Origin: Pantoea sp. Ep11b
Lineage (GTDB): Bacteria > Pseudomonadota > Gammaproteobacteria > Enterobacterales > Enterobacteriaceae
Direction: 5' to 3'
DNA: 64,000 bases
Assembly: GCF_040783975.1 (NCBI RefSeq)
Contig: NZ_CP160632.1
Coordinates: 67,108 to 131,107 of the forward strand
Notes under the pieces: model-generated
The model's database searches: none
What the model saw: only the letters and a program-made list of their open reading frames with translations
What the model was told of the DNA's origin: nothing
Program-made: the position numbers and the translations under genes
Part shown: in pieces, positions 17,437 through 27,890 of the stretch
How positions within the stretch are numbered: the stretch's first letter is position 1
Layout: the number at the start of each line of letters is the position of its first letter

Positions 17437-18404
17437 GCAAACCTATACAGCGTATCGGCCGTAAATTCGGGGACTCGGCTATCGCCAGCATGATAGACAG
17501 CAGCAGCCAGTCACGCACCTTTACGCTGAAGTCGGGTGCCAAAGCGACCTTTGTCCGTCAGCTGATCCCGCATGATGATATTGCCACCCGAACCAGCGTT
17601 GATCCCGGTATCAACGGACGCGACCAGCGCACGCTGACGCCAGAGTCGCTGCAGGAGATCACCCGTACCATTACGCTGCAGCAGTTTTTCCCGGCTATCG
17701 GTCGCGTCAACGGAAACCAGATTGAGATCATGGATGGCTCACGCCGCCGCGCCGCCTGTATGCTTTCCGGCGCCAGTCTGGAAGTGCTGGTGACGGCGGA
17801 TGCGCTGAGTCTCAGCGATGCGCGTCAGCTGGCCGCTGATATTCAGACGGCAAAAGAGCACAACCTGCGCGAGCTGGGGCTGCGCTTCAAGCTGATGTAC
17901 GATAATGGCATGAGCAAAAGCGAGATCGCCAAAGCAGAGGGGATCTCCAATGCCAAAGTTTCCCGCGCGTTCCAGGCCGCCGCCGTTCCCGCCGAATTTA
18001 TTGAGCTGTTCCCGGTCGTCTCTGAACTGACCCTGCAGGACTATCAGCTGCTGCTTGACGTATCGGAAGAGGCGAAAGCGGAGGCGATGGACATCAGCGA
18101 ACTGGTCGATCAGATCCGTCACAGGCTGGATGATGATGCGGCCCTGCAAAGGGCCAGTCTGGATGAGAAGAAAGGCGTTATTCTGAACGGATTCAAAACG
18201 GCCCGCCGTCAGTTAAAGAAGCCGGCTCCCGCCAGCAAAACGGTGACGGAAAAACTGGCCACGTTCAGCACGGCCAATACCTATGCGCGTCGCAAAACCA
18301 ATGACGAAAAGCGCACCATACAGTATGAATTCAGCCGCCTGCCAAAAGAGATAGCCGAGCAGATCGATGCCTCGATCAGACAGATACTCTCCACTGTCAA
18401 ATAA
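17433..18404 (+). CDS. parB: Plasmid partition protein ParB
   Basis: Centromere-binding partner of ParA, 323 residues, GTG start overlapping the parA stop. The ParB/RepB nucleotide-binding-like domain spans about 60-160 (TPESLQEITRTI, then the MDGSRRRAACMLSG motif, equivalent to the CTPase box GxRR). The helix-turn-helix MSKSEIAKAEGISNAKVSRAF lies at about 165-185. A basic linker and a C-terminal dimerisation region end the protein. It resembles P1 and P7 ParB in size and pairing. Its parS site was not located with confidence. Confidence 0.95.
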   Translation: MSKPIQRIGRKFGDSAIASMIDSSSQSRTFTLKSGAKATFVRQLIPHDDIATRTSVDPGINGRDQRTLTPESLQEITRTITLQQFFPAIGRVNGNQIEIMDGSRRRAACMLSGASLEVLVTADALSLSDARQLAADIQTAKEHNLRELGLRFKLMYDNGMSKSEIAKAEGISNAKVSRAFQAAAVPAEFIELFPVVSELTLQDYQLLLDVSEEAKAEAMDISELVDQIRHRLDDDAALQRASLDEKKGVILNGFKTARRQLKKPAPASKTVTEKLATFSTANTYARRKTNDEKRTIQYEFSRLPKEIAEQIDASIRQILSTVK

Positions 18405-18430
18405 TCTCATATCAGCTCACGGATAACAGA

Positions 18431-18452
18431 ACCGGCCCTGCGCCGGTTTTTT
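18431..18452 (+). terminator. Rho-independent terminator of parAB
   Basis: Stem ACCGGC / GCCGGT with a 5-base loop, then TTTTTTA, 26 bases after the parB stop. Confidence 0.88.
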
Positions 18453-18576
18453 ATTTCCGGCAAATCATTCCGGCCATCCCGCGTCTGCCTTCTCCCTTAT
18501 TATTCCTGCAAAACTCTGTTAACCAGGCTCCAGATCAGTGGGGTTTAACTTGAAGTTACCGCCGTTTGACGCTATA

Positions 18577-18592
18577 GCTAAAACGGTTTAGC
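18577..18592. promoter_or_regulatory. ScrR operator upstream of scrK
   Basis: Palindrome GCTAAAACGGTTTAGC, a LacI-family operator of the same design as the two sites before scrY. It lies 28 bases before the scrK start codon, so bound ScrR should block scrK transcription. Confidence 0.85.
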
Positions 18593-18619
18593 TTTCAGGT
18601 TTAATCAGAGGAGTGTGTT

Positions 18620-19546
18620 ATGTCCGTTCGCGTATGGTGCCTCGGTGATGCCGTGGTGGATTTACTGCCCGAAACGCCGGGTCGCCTGATGCAGTGTCCG
18701 GGCGGTGCGCCCGCCAATGTGGCGGTGGGGATCGCCCGTCTTCAGGGAAACAGCGGTTTCATCGGCCGGGTAGGGGCCGATCCCTTTGGTGAGTTCATGC
18801 GGCAGACGCTCCGTGAAGAGCAGGTCGATACCCGCTATATGGTGGCCGATCCGGAGCACCGTACCTCAACGGTCGTGGTCGGTCTGGATGAGCAGGGTGA
18901 ACGCTCCTTTACCTTTATGGTCCGGCCCAGTGCCGATCTGTTCCTCGCGGCTGCGGATTTGCCTGCTTTCCGTTCCGGCGAGTGGCTGCACTGCTGTTCG
19001 ATCGCCCTGGCCGCTGAGCCTTCGCGCAGCACAACCCTGACGGCGATGCAGCAGATCCGGTCAGCAGGCGGTCATGTCAGCTTCGATTTAAATCTGCGCC
19101 AGGATCTCTGGCCCGATCCGGCGCAGCTGCGTGCGGTGGTCAGTGAGGCGCTGAGCTTTGCCGACGTCGTGAAGCTGTCGGACGATGAGCTGGCGTTTCT
19201 CTGCCCGGATCGGGAGCCGTCAGTCAGCATGCCGCAGCTGGCGGCGCAGTTTGGCCTTAAATTGCTGCTGGTCACCCGGGGCAGGGAAGGGGTCATCGCC
19301 TGTTTTCAGGACCAGATAAAGCATTACACGACTTCGCCGGTTACCAGCGTTGATACCACAGGTGCTGGGGATGCTTTTGTCGCGGGGCTGCTCTGGAAGC
19401 TGGCGCAGCACGGGCTGCCAGCCGACGAATCGCAGTTAGCGCGCTGTCTTGCCAGCGCACAGCACTGTGGTGCCCTGGCGACCACGGCTAAAGGGGCGAT
19501 GACGGCGCTTCCCTGGCTTCACCAATTGGACGATCTGGCTGGCTGA
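18620..19546 (+). CDS. scrK: ATP-dependent fructokinase ScrK
   Basis: Phosphorylates the intracellular fructose released from sucrose 6-phosphate, yielding fructose 6-phosphate. The 308-residue PfkB-family sugar kinase carries the N-terminal sugar-binding signature CPGGAPANVAVGIARL (about 31-46) and the C-terminal signature DTTGAGDAFVAGLL (about 246-259), which contains the catalytic Asp. AGAGGAG precedes the ATG. It is separated from scrY by 157 bases that hold two ScrR operators, so it is probably its own transcription unit with possible read-through. Confidence 0.97.
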   Translation: MSVRVWCLGDAVVDLLPETPGRLMQCPGGAPANVAVGIARLQGNSGFIGRVGADPFGEFMRQTLREEQVDTRYMVADPEHRTSTVVVGLDEQGERSFTFMVRPSADLFLAAADLPAFRSGEWLHCCSIALAAEPSRSTTLTAMQQIRSAGGHVSFDLNLRQDLWPDPAQLRAVVSEALSFADVVKLSDDELAFLCPDREPSVSMPQLAAQFGLKLLLVTRGREGVIACFQDQIKHYTTSPVTSVDTTGAGDAFVAGLLWKLAQHGLPADESQLARCLASAQHCGALATTAKGAMTALPWLHQLDDLAG

Positions 19547-19588
19547 CGGTCATTTATTGCCCCTGTTTTGCGAGCTGTCTCACAATCA

Positions 19589-19602
19589 CTAAACCGGTTT
19601 AG
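19589..19602. promoter_or_regulatory. ScrR operator 1 upstream of scrY
   Basis: Perfect palindrome CTAAACCGGTTTAG with the CG centre typical of LacI/GalR-family operators. It is 59 bases centre to centre from the second site. Confidence 0.9.
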
Positions 19603-19647
19603 CTATTTTCGTTGCGAAGGGAAATTACCCGTGGCTATGATTTGCGC

Positions 19648-19661
19648 CTAAACCGGTTTAG
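19648..19661. promoter_or_regulatory. ScrR operator 2 upstream of scrY
   Basis: Identical perfect palindrome CTAAACCGGTTTAG, 42 bases before the scrY start. With the site at 19589 it could give cooperative repression. Confidence 0.9.
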
Positions 19662-21218
<1,557 letters not shown>

Positions 21219-21224
21219 ACAGGC

Positions 21225-21243
21225 GGCCCCGGCAGCCGGGGCC
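21225..21243 (+). other. Strong hairpin between scrY and scrA
   Basis: Perfect 8-base GC stem GGCCCCGG / CCGGGGCC with loop CAG and no T run. It is likely an RNA-stabilising or attenuating structure that sets scrY expression above scrA and scrB. Confidence 0.6.
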
Positions 21244-21285
21244 ATTACGCCATGCGGATAAAAACATAACAAGACTGAGGTATCT

Positions 21286-22656
21286 ATGGATTACGTAAAA
21301 ATCGCCCGGGCACTCCTGCCGCTGATGGGAGGCAAAGAGAACATCGCCAGCGCCGCCCACTGTGCCACGCGCCTGCGGCTGGTGCTGGCAGACGATGAGA
21401 AAGCGGACACTGCCGCCATTGGCCGCGTTGAGGGCGTTAAAGGCTGTTTCCGCAACGCCGGACAGCTGCAGGTGATCTTCGGCACCGGCGTGGTGAACAA
21501 AGTCTACGCGGCCTTTATTGCCGAGGCAGGCATCAGTGAGTCGAGCAAATCTGAAGCCGCCGACATTGCCGCCCGCAAGCTCAACCCTTTCCAGCGCATC
21601 GCCCGCCTGTTATCCAATATTTTCGTGCCCATTATCCCGGCGATTGTGGCGTCAGGTCTGCTGATGGGCCTGCTGGGAATGGTCAAAACCTACGGCTGGG
21701 TCAATCCAGAAAATGCGCTCTACATCATGCTGGACATGTGCAGTTCGGCGGCCTTTATCATCCTGCCGATCCTGATTGGCTTCACGGCTGCCCGTGAGTT
21801 TGGCGGCAATCCGTTTCTGGGCGCGACCCTGGGCGGGATCCTCACGCATCCGGCACTGACCAACGCCTGGGGTGTCGCCGCCGGTTTCCACACCATGAAC
21901 TTCTTCGGCATCGAAGTGGCGATGATTGGCTATCAGGGCACGGTGTTCCCGGTGCTGCTGGCAGTGTGGTTTATGAGCCTGCTGGAAAAGCAGCTGCGCC
22001 GGATTATCCCGGATGCGCTGGATCTGATCCTCACGCCGTTCCTGACGGTCATCATCTCCGGCTTTATCGCGCTGCTGATTATCGGCCCGGCCGGCCGGAT
22101 GCTGGGCGATGGGATCTCGTTTGTCCTCAGCACGCTGATTGCGCATGCTGGCTGGCTGGCCGGACTGGTGTTTGGCGGACTTTACTCGGTAATTGTGATT
22201 ACCGGTGTGCATCACAGCTTTCACGCTATCGAAGCAGGACTGCTGGGCAACCCTTCAATTGGGGTGAATTTCCTGCTGCCCATCTGGGCGATGGCGAACG
22301 TCGCGCAGGGCGGTGCCTGTCTGGCGGTCTGGTTTAAAACCCGCGATGCAAAAATTAAAGCGATCTCACTGCCCTCGGCATTTTCCGCGCTGCTGGGGAT
22401 CACCGAGGCAGCCATTTTTGGTATCAACCTGCGCTTTATGAAACCCTTTATCGCCGGATTAGTGGGCGGTGCGCTGGGCGGTGCCTGGGTCGTCTCGGTG
22501 CATGTTTATATGACGGCGGTAGGGCTGACCGGTCTGCCGGGTATGGCGATTGTCCAGGCCGGATCGCTGCTGAACTATATTATCGGTATCGTCATCGCGT
22601 TCACGGCCGCGTTCGTGATCTCTTATCTGCTTAAATACAAAACGGATGCAGAATAA
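21286..22656 (+). CDS. scrA: Sucrose PTS permease EIIBC ScrA
   Basis: Imports sucrose across the inner membrane and phosphorylates it to sucrose 6-phosphate. The 456-residue EIIBC protein has an N-terminal EIIB domain with the phospho-accepting Cys in AAHCATRLRLV (about residue 26) and an EIIC domain of about ten membrane segments from residue 105, including GGNPFLGATLGGILTHPALT. There is no EIIA domain, so phosphate must come from the chromosomal glucose EIIA (Crr), as is known for enteric ScrA. Its stop overlaps the scrB ATG (TAATG), giving coupled translation. Confidence 0.97.
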   Translation: MDYVKIARALLPLMGGKENIASAAHCATRLRLVLADDEKADTAAIGRVEGVKGCFRNAGQLQVIFGTGVVNKVYAAFIAEAGISESSKSEAADIAARKLNPFQRIARLLSNIFVPIIPAIVASGLLMGLLGMVKTYGWVNPENALYIMLDMCSSAAFIILPILIGFTAAREFGGNPFLGATLGGILTHPALTNAWGVAAGFHTMNFFGIEVAMIGYQGTVFPVLLAVWFMSLLEKQLRRIIPDALDLILTPFLTVIISGFIALLIIGPAGRMLGDGISFVLSTLIAHAGWLAGLVFGGLYSVIVITGVHHSFHAIEAGLLGNPSIGVNFLLPIWAMANVAQGGACLAVWFKTRDAKIKAISLPSAFSALLGITEAAIFGINLRFMKPFIAGLVGGALGGAWVVSVHVYMTAVGLTGLPGMAIVQAGSLLNYIIGIVIAFTAAFVISYLLKYKTDAE

Positions 22657-24065
22657 TGGTTTCATCAACACGTCTGGCCGCCATTCTGCAGGCGGTCATG
22701 CAGGGGATGCCAAAGGCGCTCAGCGACAGCCACTATCCCGGCTGGCATCTGGCACCGGTTACGGGCCTGCTGAACGATCCCAATGGCTTTATCCAGTCCG
22801 GGGGTGAGTATCATCTCTTTTACCAGTGGAATGCGCTGGGCTGCGCCCATCAGCACAAATGCTGGGGACACTGGCGATCAGCCGATCTGCTGCACTGGGT
22901 GCATCAGCCCCTTGCCCTGATGCCGGATGAGGCGTATGACCGCAGCGGCTGCTACTCCGGCAGCGCAGTGGAGGATGAAGGTGTCCTGACGCTGATCTAC
23001 ACCGGTAATGTGAAATTTGAGGATGGCTCGCGTACCGCGTGGCAGTGCCTGGCGCAGCAGAACAGCGCAGGCGGCTTTGATAAGCTAGGGCCGGTCATCG
23101 CGGTGCCCGAGGGCTACACCGGCCACGTTCGCGATCCCAAAGTGTGGCGGCATGAAGATCGCTGGTACATGGTGCTGGCCGCGCAGACGACAGAGCGACA
23201 GGGCAGGGTGCTGCTGCTGCGTTCTGACGATTTGCGAACGTGGCAGAATCTCGGTGAGATTGCGGGCAGCGAACGGGGCGGGCTGGCAGCCGCGGGCTAC
23301 ATGTGGGAGTGTCCTGATATGTTCAGGCTGGGCGACAGCACCTATCTGATCTGCTGCCCGCAGGGCGTGGCGCGCGAAGAGAAGCGCTATCTGAACAGCC
23401 ACGCCTGCGCCTGGCTGAGCGGATCGCTGGATTATGCGCAGCCAGCCTTTGTGCATGGATCGCTGAATGAGATGGATGCCGGGTTTGAATTTTATGCCCC
23501 GCAGACCACGCTGACGGCGGACGGCCGGCGTCTGCTGGTGGGCTGGATGGGCACGCCGGATGGTGAAGAGATGGCCCAGCCCACGATTGCGCAGGGGTGG
23601 ATCCATCAGATGACCTGTATACGCGAGCTGAGTTCGCGTAACGGCCGGCTCTGCCAGCAACCGATCGCCGAGCTGCAGGCGCTGCGGGAAAAGGAGCAGC
23701 ACTATCTGGGCCGTGCCAGTGACGCGCCCGCGATCGCCGCGCGGCGACTGGAGCTGATGCTGGAGAGCGAGGGCGGCATCGAACTCCGCTTCGCGGATAC
23801 GTTGATCCTGACGTGGCAGCAGGAGGAACTGCGGCTGACGCGCCGCAGCCTGGTGACGGGAGAGTGGATGACCCGTTACTGGACCGGAGCCGCCCGCCGG
23901 TTGCAGATCCTGTGCGACCACTCCAGCGTTGAGATCTTCATCAATGATGGCGAAGGGGTGATGAGCAGCCGCTATTTCCCTGAGCATCCGGCGAGGCTGA
24001 CCCTGCACGGAGACGCAGAACTGCAGGTGCGCTACTGGTCGTTACGTCGCTGCATGGTAGAATAA
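22656..24065 (+). CDS. scrB: Sucrose-6-phosphate hydrolase (invertase) ScrB
   Basis: Cytoplasmic GH32 beta-fructofuranosidase that splits sucrose 6-phosphate into glucose 6-phosphate and fructose. All three catalytic motifs are visible: nucleophile Asp in LLNDPNGF (about residue 42), transition-state stabiliser in VRDPKVW (about 160) and acid/base Glu in MWECPDMF (about 215). The C-terminal beta-sandwich carries [17 protein letters not shown]. The length of 469 residues is usual for the family. It overlaps scrA by one base and is followed 29 bases later by scrR. Confidence 0.97.
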   Translation: MVSSTRLAAILQAVMQGMPKALSDSHYPGWHLAPVTGLLNDPNGFIQSGGEYHLFYQWNALGCAHQHKCWGHWRSADLLHWVHQPLALMPDEAYDRSGCYSGSAVEDEGVLTLIYTGNVKFEDGSRTAWQCLAQQNSAGGFDKLGPVIAVPEGYTGHVRDPKVWRHEDRWYMVLAAQTTERQGRVLLLRSDDLRTWQNLGEIAGSERGGLAAAGYMWECPDMFRLGDSTYLICCPQGVAREEKRYLNSHACAWLSGSLDYAQPAFVHGSLNEMDAGFEFYAPQTTLTADGRRLLVGWMGTPDGEEMAQPTIAQGWIHQMTCIRELSSRNGRLCQQPIAELQALREKEQHYLGRASDAPAIAARRLELMLESEGGIELRFADTLILTWQQEELRLTRRSLVTGEWMTRYWTGAARRLQILCDHSSVEIFINDGEGVMSSRYFPEHPARLTLHGDAELQVRYWSLRRCMVE

Positions 24066-24094
24066 GCGCCTGTTTCATTAACCGATGCCTTGTC

Positions 24095-25099
24095 GTGAGA
24101 AAAACAAAACGCGTTACCATCAGTGACATCGCCGGACTGGCCGGGGTTTCAAAAGCCACGGCCAGCCTGGTGCTCAACGGCCGTGGTGAAGAGTTACGGG
24201 TCGCGAAGGAGACGCGCGAACGGGTTCTGGCTCTGGCCAGGGAGCATCACTATCAGCCCAGCATTCACGCCCGGATGCTGCATGATGCCCGCAGTCATAC
24301 GCTGGGGCTGGTCGTGCCGGAGATCACGAACCACGGTTTCGCCGCTTTTTCTCACGCGCTGGAAAATCTCTGCCGCGCGGCGGGCCTGCAGCTGCTGATC
24401 GCCTGTACCGACGAAAATGCCATCCAGGAGCGCGTTGTGGTCAGTAACCTGGTGTCGCGTCAGGTTGATGGGCTGATCGTCGCCTCCAGTATGCTGAGCG
24501 ACAGCGACTATCTCAGCCTCAGCGAACAGCTGCCGGTGCTGCTGTTTGACCGCCATATGAACAATACGAAGCTGCCCTGGGTCATTACCGACTCGGTTAC
24601 GCCAACGGCTGAACTGGTTGAAAAGCTGGCTCGTGCCTGCCCGGAAGAGATCTACTTTCTGGGCGGTCAGTCCGCACTCTCGCCGACACAGGATCGTCTG
24701 GCCGGATTCAGGCAGGGTCTGGCGCGGGCAGGGGTGACAGCGCAGCCGGAGTGGATAATCCAGGGTAACTATCATCCCGGCAGCGGCTATGAGATGTTTG
24801 CCACGCTCTGCAGCCAGCTGGGACGCCCGCCGAAAGCGATGTTCACCGCCGCCTGTGGCCTGCTTGAGGGGGTGCTGCGCTACATGAGCGAGCATAACCT
24901 GCTGAACAGCGACATCCGTATTGCCAGTTTTGACGATCACTATCTCTATGATTCGCTCTCGATCCCGATTGATACGGTAGAGCAGAATGTCCCTGAGCTG
25001 GCGCAGGCCAGTTTTTCTCTGCTGACCACGATGATTGCGGGTGAGGAACCCCTCCGGCGTCAGCTGGTCCTGCCCGCCACGCTGCGACTGCGCGGATAG
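24095..25099 (+). CDS. scrR: LacI-family sucrose regulon repressor ScrR
   Basis: Repressor of the scr genes that releases DNA on binding fructose or fructose 1-phosphate, as known for enteric ScrR. The 334-residue protein has a GTG start, an N-terminal helix-turn-helix ([20 protein letters not shown], residues about 8-27), the hinge helix, and a periplasmic-binding-like core from about residue 65 ([20 protein letters not shown]). The three CTAAA(C/A)CGGTTTAG palindromes at 18.6-19.7 kb are its probable operators. It sits 29 bases behind scrB in the same direction. Confidence 0.95.
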   Translation: MRKTKRVTISDIAGLAGVSKATASLVLNGRGEELRVAKETRERVLALAREHHYQPSIHARMLHDARSHTLGLVVPEITNHGFAAFSHALENLCRAAGLQLLIACTDENAIQERVVVSNLVSRQVDGLIVASSMLSDSDYLSLSEQLPVLLFDRHMNNTKLPWVITDSVTPTAELVEKLARACPEEIYFLGGQSALSPTQDRLAGFRQGLARAGVTAQPEWIIQGNYHPGSGYEMFATLCSQLGRPPKAMFTAACGLLEGVLRYMSEHNLLNSDIRIASFDDHYLYDSLSIPIDTVEQNVPELAQASFSLLTTMIAGEEPLRRQLVLPATLRLRG

Positions 25100-25127
25100 C
25101 AGGCAGATGCTTTTCCGGTCAATGGCG

Positions 25128-25667
25128 TCACTCCGTTTTGCGCCGGATGCGCGAAAGAGAGGTCACAAGGCTGGTTTTATCGGCCTCACTGAGATGAGGC
25201 GCTGCAAGCGCCGCCATCAGCCCGCGTCGATCCGGCTCCGTCAGCGGGCCCGCCTTCAGACGCTGGCTGATCGCATTAAGCAGTTCTCTATCCAGCCGTT
25301 CTATCTGTTGCCGTGTTTCCGCCAGGTCTGCGGGTGCGCGGGCGTTTTCAGGCGTGGAGAGCCAGTCTGCCAGATAGCGGTACTGTATCGCTTTACCGGC
25401 GTTCATCAGGGCATGAATAAAGGGGGCCACCGACTGCGGTTCAAGCCCTGTCTGCTGCGCGTTGCTCAGCATCTTATCCAGCACAACCTGCTCACGAGGC
25501 AGATCTTCTACAGGCAAATGGTGCCGGGCTTTATAACCGGCAACGGCTTTCATAATCTGCATGCGTTCATTCAGTGCTGCTGAGATGGCGTCGGATGAAA
25601 CCGATCCCGCGAAAGCGTTGCTGCATAAAAACAGTGAAGAGAGAAAAACAGCCACAAATTGTGTCAT
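25128..25667 (-). CDS. aroQ: Secreted (periplasmic) chorismate mutase, AroQ gamma class
   Basis: Converts chorismate to prephenate outside the cytoplasm. The 179-residue precursor has a signal peptide (MTQFVAVFLSSLFLCSNAFA, cut after AFA). The all-helical AroQ-gamma fold shows LNERMQIMKAVAGYKARHHLPVED with the active-site Arg, Lys and Arg series, and an internal segment KAIQYRYLADWL containing the conserved Gln. The size matches the monofunctional *AroQ described from Erwinia herbicola (Pantoea). It converges with scrR, with only 28 bases between the stops. Why a mutase is exported is not settled in bacteria; roles in interaction with a host plant have been proposed. Confidence 0.93.
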   Translation of the reverse strand: MTQFVAVFLSSLFLCSNAFAGSVSSDAISAALNERMQIMKAVAGYKARHHLPVEDLPREQVVLDKMLSNAQQTGLEPQSVAPFIHALMNAGKAIQYRYLADWLSTPENARAPADLAETRQQIERLDRELLNAISQRLKAGPLTEPDRRGLMAALAAPHLSEADKTSLVTSLSRIRRKTE

Positions 25668-25931
25668 CTGCCTGCTCCGTTAATGAAAACTGGCACTGAT
25701 TTATGCATGAAAAAATAACTTAGTGTGATTATTTTGTTTTCAAAATGTGAATGAGTGCGTTGATGCAGACGATCGCACTATATCGTTAATCAGATTGCGT
25801 TTTTTCATAAAAAATTCATCTCTGAATGCCATGCTGGCAGGCTGTTTCCAGCGTAACCCGATGCCATATCCGATTCTGCCGGAGGGGCTTTCCGGGCCGT
25901 CTGATCTGTCACGGGCAGAAGCGCCGTGCAA

Positions 25932-26843
25932 TTAAATTGCGCGCCGGGCGGTGCGCAGATCGGCGGGCGTAAAAAAGTGATATTTCAGCAGGCAGCGCCG
26001 CCCGGCATTCTGCGCGCTGCGCAGAGAAGGGGTATTACCCGGCAGAATCGTACCGGTCAGCAGTGCCGCCGGGTCATAGCACTGATTAAGCTGCTGCTGC
26101 AGGCAGCGCTGAGCACGCGCGGCCAGCCCGCGGCCCTGATACGCAGGCGTAATCACCTCATCCATAATCTGGAATCCCTCCATAAATGCCAGCCGCCGCG
26201 GCACACAGATTATCAGCCCGGCCACGCTACCCTGCCAGACGATCAGACAGACATGCCCCCCGGCGATATCGTCACGCAGCTCCTGACTGCTGGTAGCCAG
26301 CAGCTGTCCGCGCAGATGGGGCAATGTCTGCCAGCTGGCGCGGTAGGCGCGGTTAATCGCCGTCATACAAACGGGATAATCCCTGTGGCTGGCTCTGACC
26401 AGCGAAAGTGCCGGATCGCCGGGTGCGCAGGATGATGCCGGCTCGCTGCCGAAGATCAGCTGGTCTGTGATGCCGATATCAGGCATGGAAGCAGGTAACA
26501 GAATACGCAGTTTCAGAGGCTTCAGCGGCTGCCAGGCCTGCATGATGGCGCTGGCAACGGTATGATCCAGCTCTCCGTCCCGCGCCACGACTTCAATAAA
26601 AGGCTGGGCGAGGTCGCCACCCAGATAACGGGGACCGGTGAGATAACGCTGACCGTTGATCGTCAGTTCACGCTGCAGAAAGGTGTGCTGAGGCAGGCCG
26701 GTTTCACGCCAGGGAAAAGCGGCCGAGAAATGATGATCGTGACATCTTAACGCCTCCTGTGCCAGCCAGCGGGTCAGCCAGTCGCTGAGGCAGGCAGAAG
26801 AGACCGGAACGGTACGATAAAGCGACACCATATAATTCAGCAT
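25932..26843 (-). CDS. GNAT family N-acetyltransferase-like protein
   Basis: A 303-residue protein whose C-terminal 150 residues look like a GNAT domain: a central strand VCLIVWQGSVAGLIICV, then EVITPAYQGRGLAARAQRCL with the Q/R-x-x-G-x-A acetyl-CoA pyrophosphate loop. The N-terminal half (residues 1-140) is not recognised. The ATG at 26843 has AAGGA 5 bases upstream and is chosen over a much longer frame reaching 27011 that has a histidine-rich, unlikely N-terminus. The substrate is unknown. No operon partners are evident. Confidence 0.8.
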   Translation of the reverse strand: MLNYMVSLYRTVPVSSACLSDWLTRWLAQEALRCHDHHFSAAFPWRETGLPQHTFLQRELTINGQRYLTGPRYLGGDLAQPFIEVVARDGELDHTVASAIMQAWQPLKPLKLRILLPASMPDIGITDQLIFGSEPASSCAPGDPALSLVRASHRDYPVCMTAINRAYRASWQTLPHLRGQLLATSSQELRDDIAGGHVCLIVWQGSVAGLIICVPRRLAFMEGFQIMDEVITPAYQGRGLAARAQRCLQQQLNQCYDPAALLTGTILPGNTPSLRSAQNAGRRCLLKYHFFTPADLRTARRAI

Positions 26844-27138
26844 ACGAGTCCTTATTTGGCCGCCGTCAGCGATCGCCCGCTTCTCTGTGGCTCTGCCGGA
26901 GCGCAGAGAGGCAGATGTGGCTGCTGAGAGTGTAAACGAAGTGCGCGCTTTATGACCATCACTAACGCATCGGTAGCGTCTTTCATGCCCGTGCCCGTGC
27001 CGGTGACGCACGATCTGTCAGGCCCTGATGAAAATCCCGGCAGCATATCGCTCTGCGCGCGGATTAGTCCTCCCCGATGATGGTGCTGATCATAAACTCA
27101 GGATTTATTTCCTGAGATTCAGGCCGGATTATTTCCGC

Positions 27139-27528
27139 ATGGTCAAATTAATTGATGATATAAGGCATAGTTGCACAAAAATATTAAGAATGCCGGGTCA
27201 GCATAACTTTTACGAAAATATGACGGAATCAGATAATCAGCCGGCAATAAATAGCTTATGCTTTAGGGGTCGTCAGATAATTATAAAATATTCAGTTCTT
27301 TTACCACCCGGGGGTTATATGGTTCATATTGATTTATGTACCAAAGAGGGCGTAATGAAAGCTTATGCTTTTCAGACGCCCATGCAGGCAATGACACTGT
27401 TGGATACAATTAAAGATGATGAGTTTCAGTGGTTTAATCTGGAGTGGGATGGACAAAGATTTACCTGCCCCTATCATTTTATTAAAAGACTCAGCAGCCG
27501 ATCTTATATCCGATCATTCTGGCGTTAA
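27139..27528 (+). CDS. Hypothetical protein, AT-rich gene
   Basis: I do not recognise this protein. The open frame runs from 27028, but its first 37 codons have poor composition and no ribosome-binding site; ATG codons at 27139, 27190 and 27220 are all possible, and 27139 is given with low certainty. The reliable part (about residues 30-129) looks like a small soluble alpha/beta domain (IIIKYSVLLPPGGYMVHIDL, then YHFIKRLSSRSYIRSFW). Base composition is clearly more AT-rich than its neighbours, which suggests recent transfer. It may be a real orphan or a remnant. Confidence 0.4.
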   Translation: MVKLIDDIRHSCTKILRMPGQHNFYENMTESDNQPAINSLCFRGRQIIIKYSVLLPPGGYMVHIDLCTKEGVMKAYAFQTPMQAMTLLDTIKDDEFQWFNLEWDGQRFTCPYHFIKRLSSRSYIRSFWR

Positions 27529-27890
27529 TTATCGTAATGTATTTAGCAGAGGCTCATCTGAACGTTTATCGCGATCTCTGCTTTTACTCTCCTGAAGCTG
27601 ATTCATCTGGTCTGTTCAGCGGGGCAAACGCTGCCCCGCTATTTTCCCCTTAAACCGGTACTGTCATCGGTACCCCTGATAATAGCGGTGGACAAGGCCA
27701 CGGATTCCGCCGCAACTCGCCCTCATTATTCACGGCTAAGTTTTATCGCGTTCAGCACATTGTCATCCATTGATTCAGCCGGACTGCGGGGTTGCAGACA
27801 ACACCGGGCAATAAATCGTTATCAGGGGTAAATCGTCTTCTGTTCCCTTCTTTGAATCGGGTTGCGGCTGATACACTCAGATTAATCTCA
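27529..27890. other. Intergenic region before the diguanylate cyclase
   Basis: About 360 bases with no supported gene. It probably contains the cyclase promoter. The cyclase frame itself stays open back to 27792. Confidence 0.4.
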
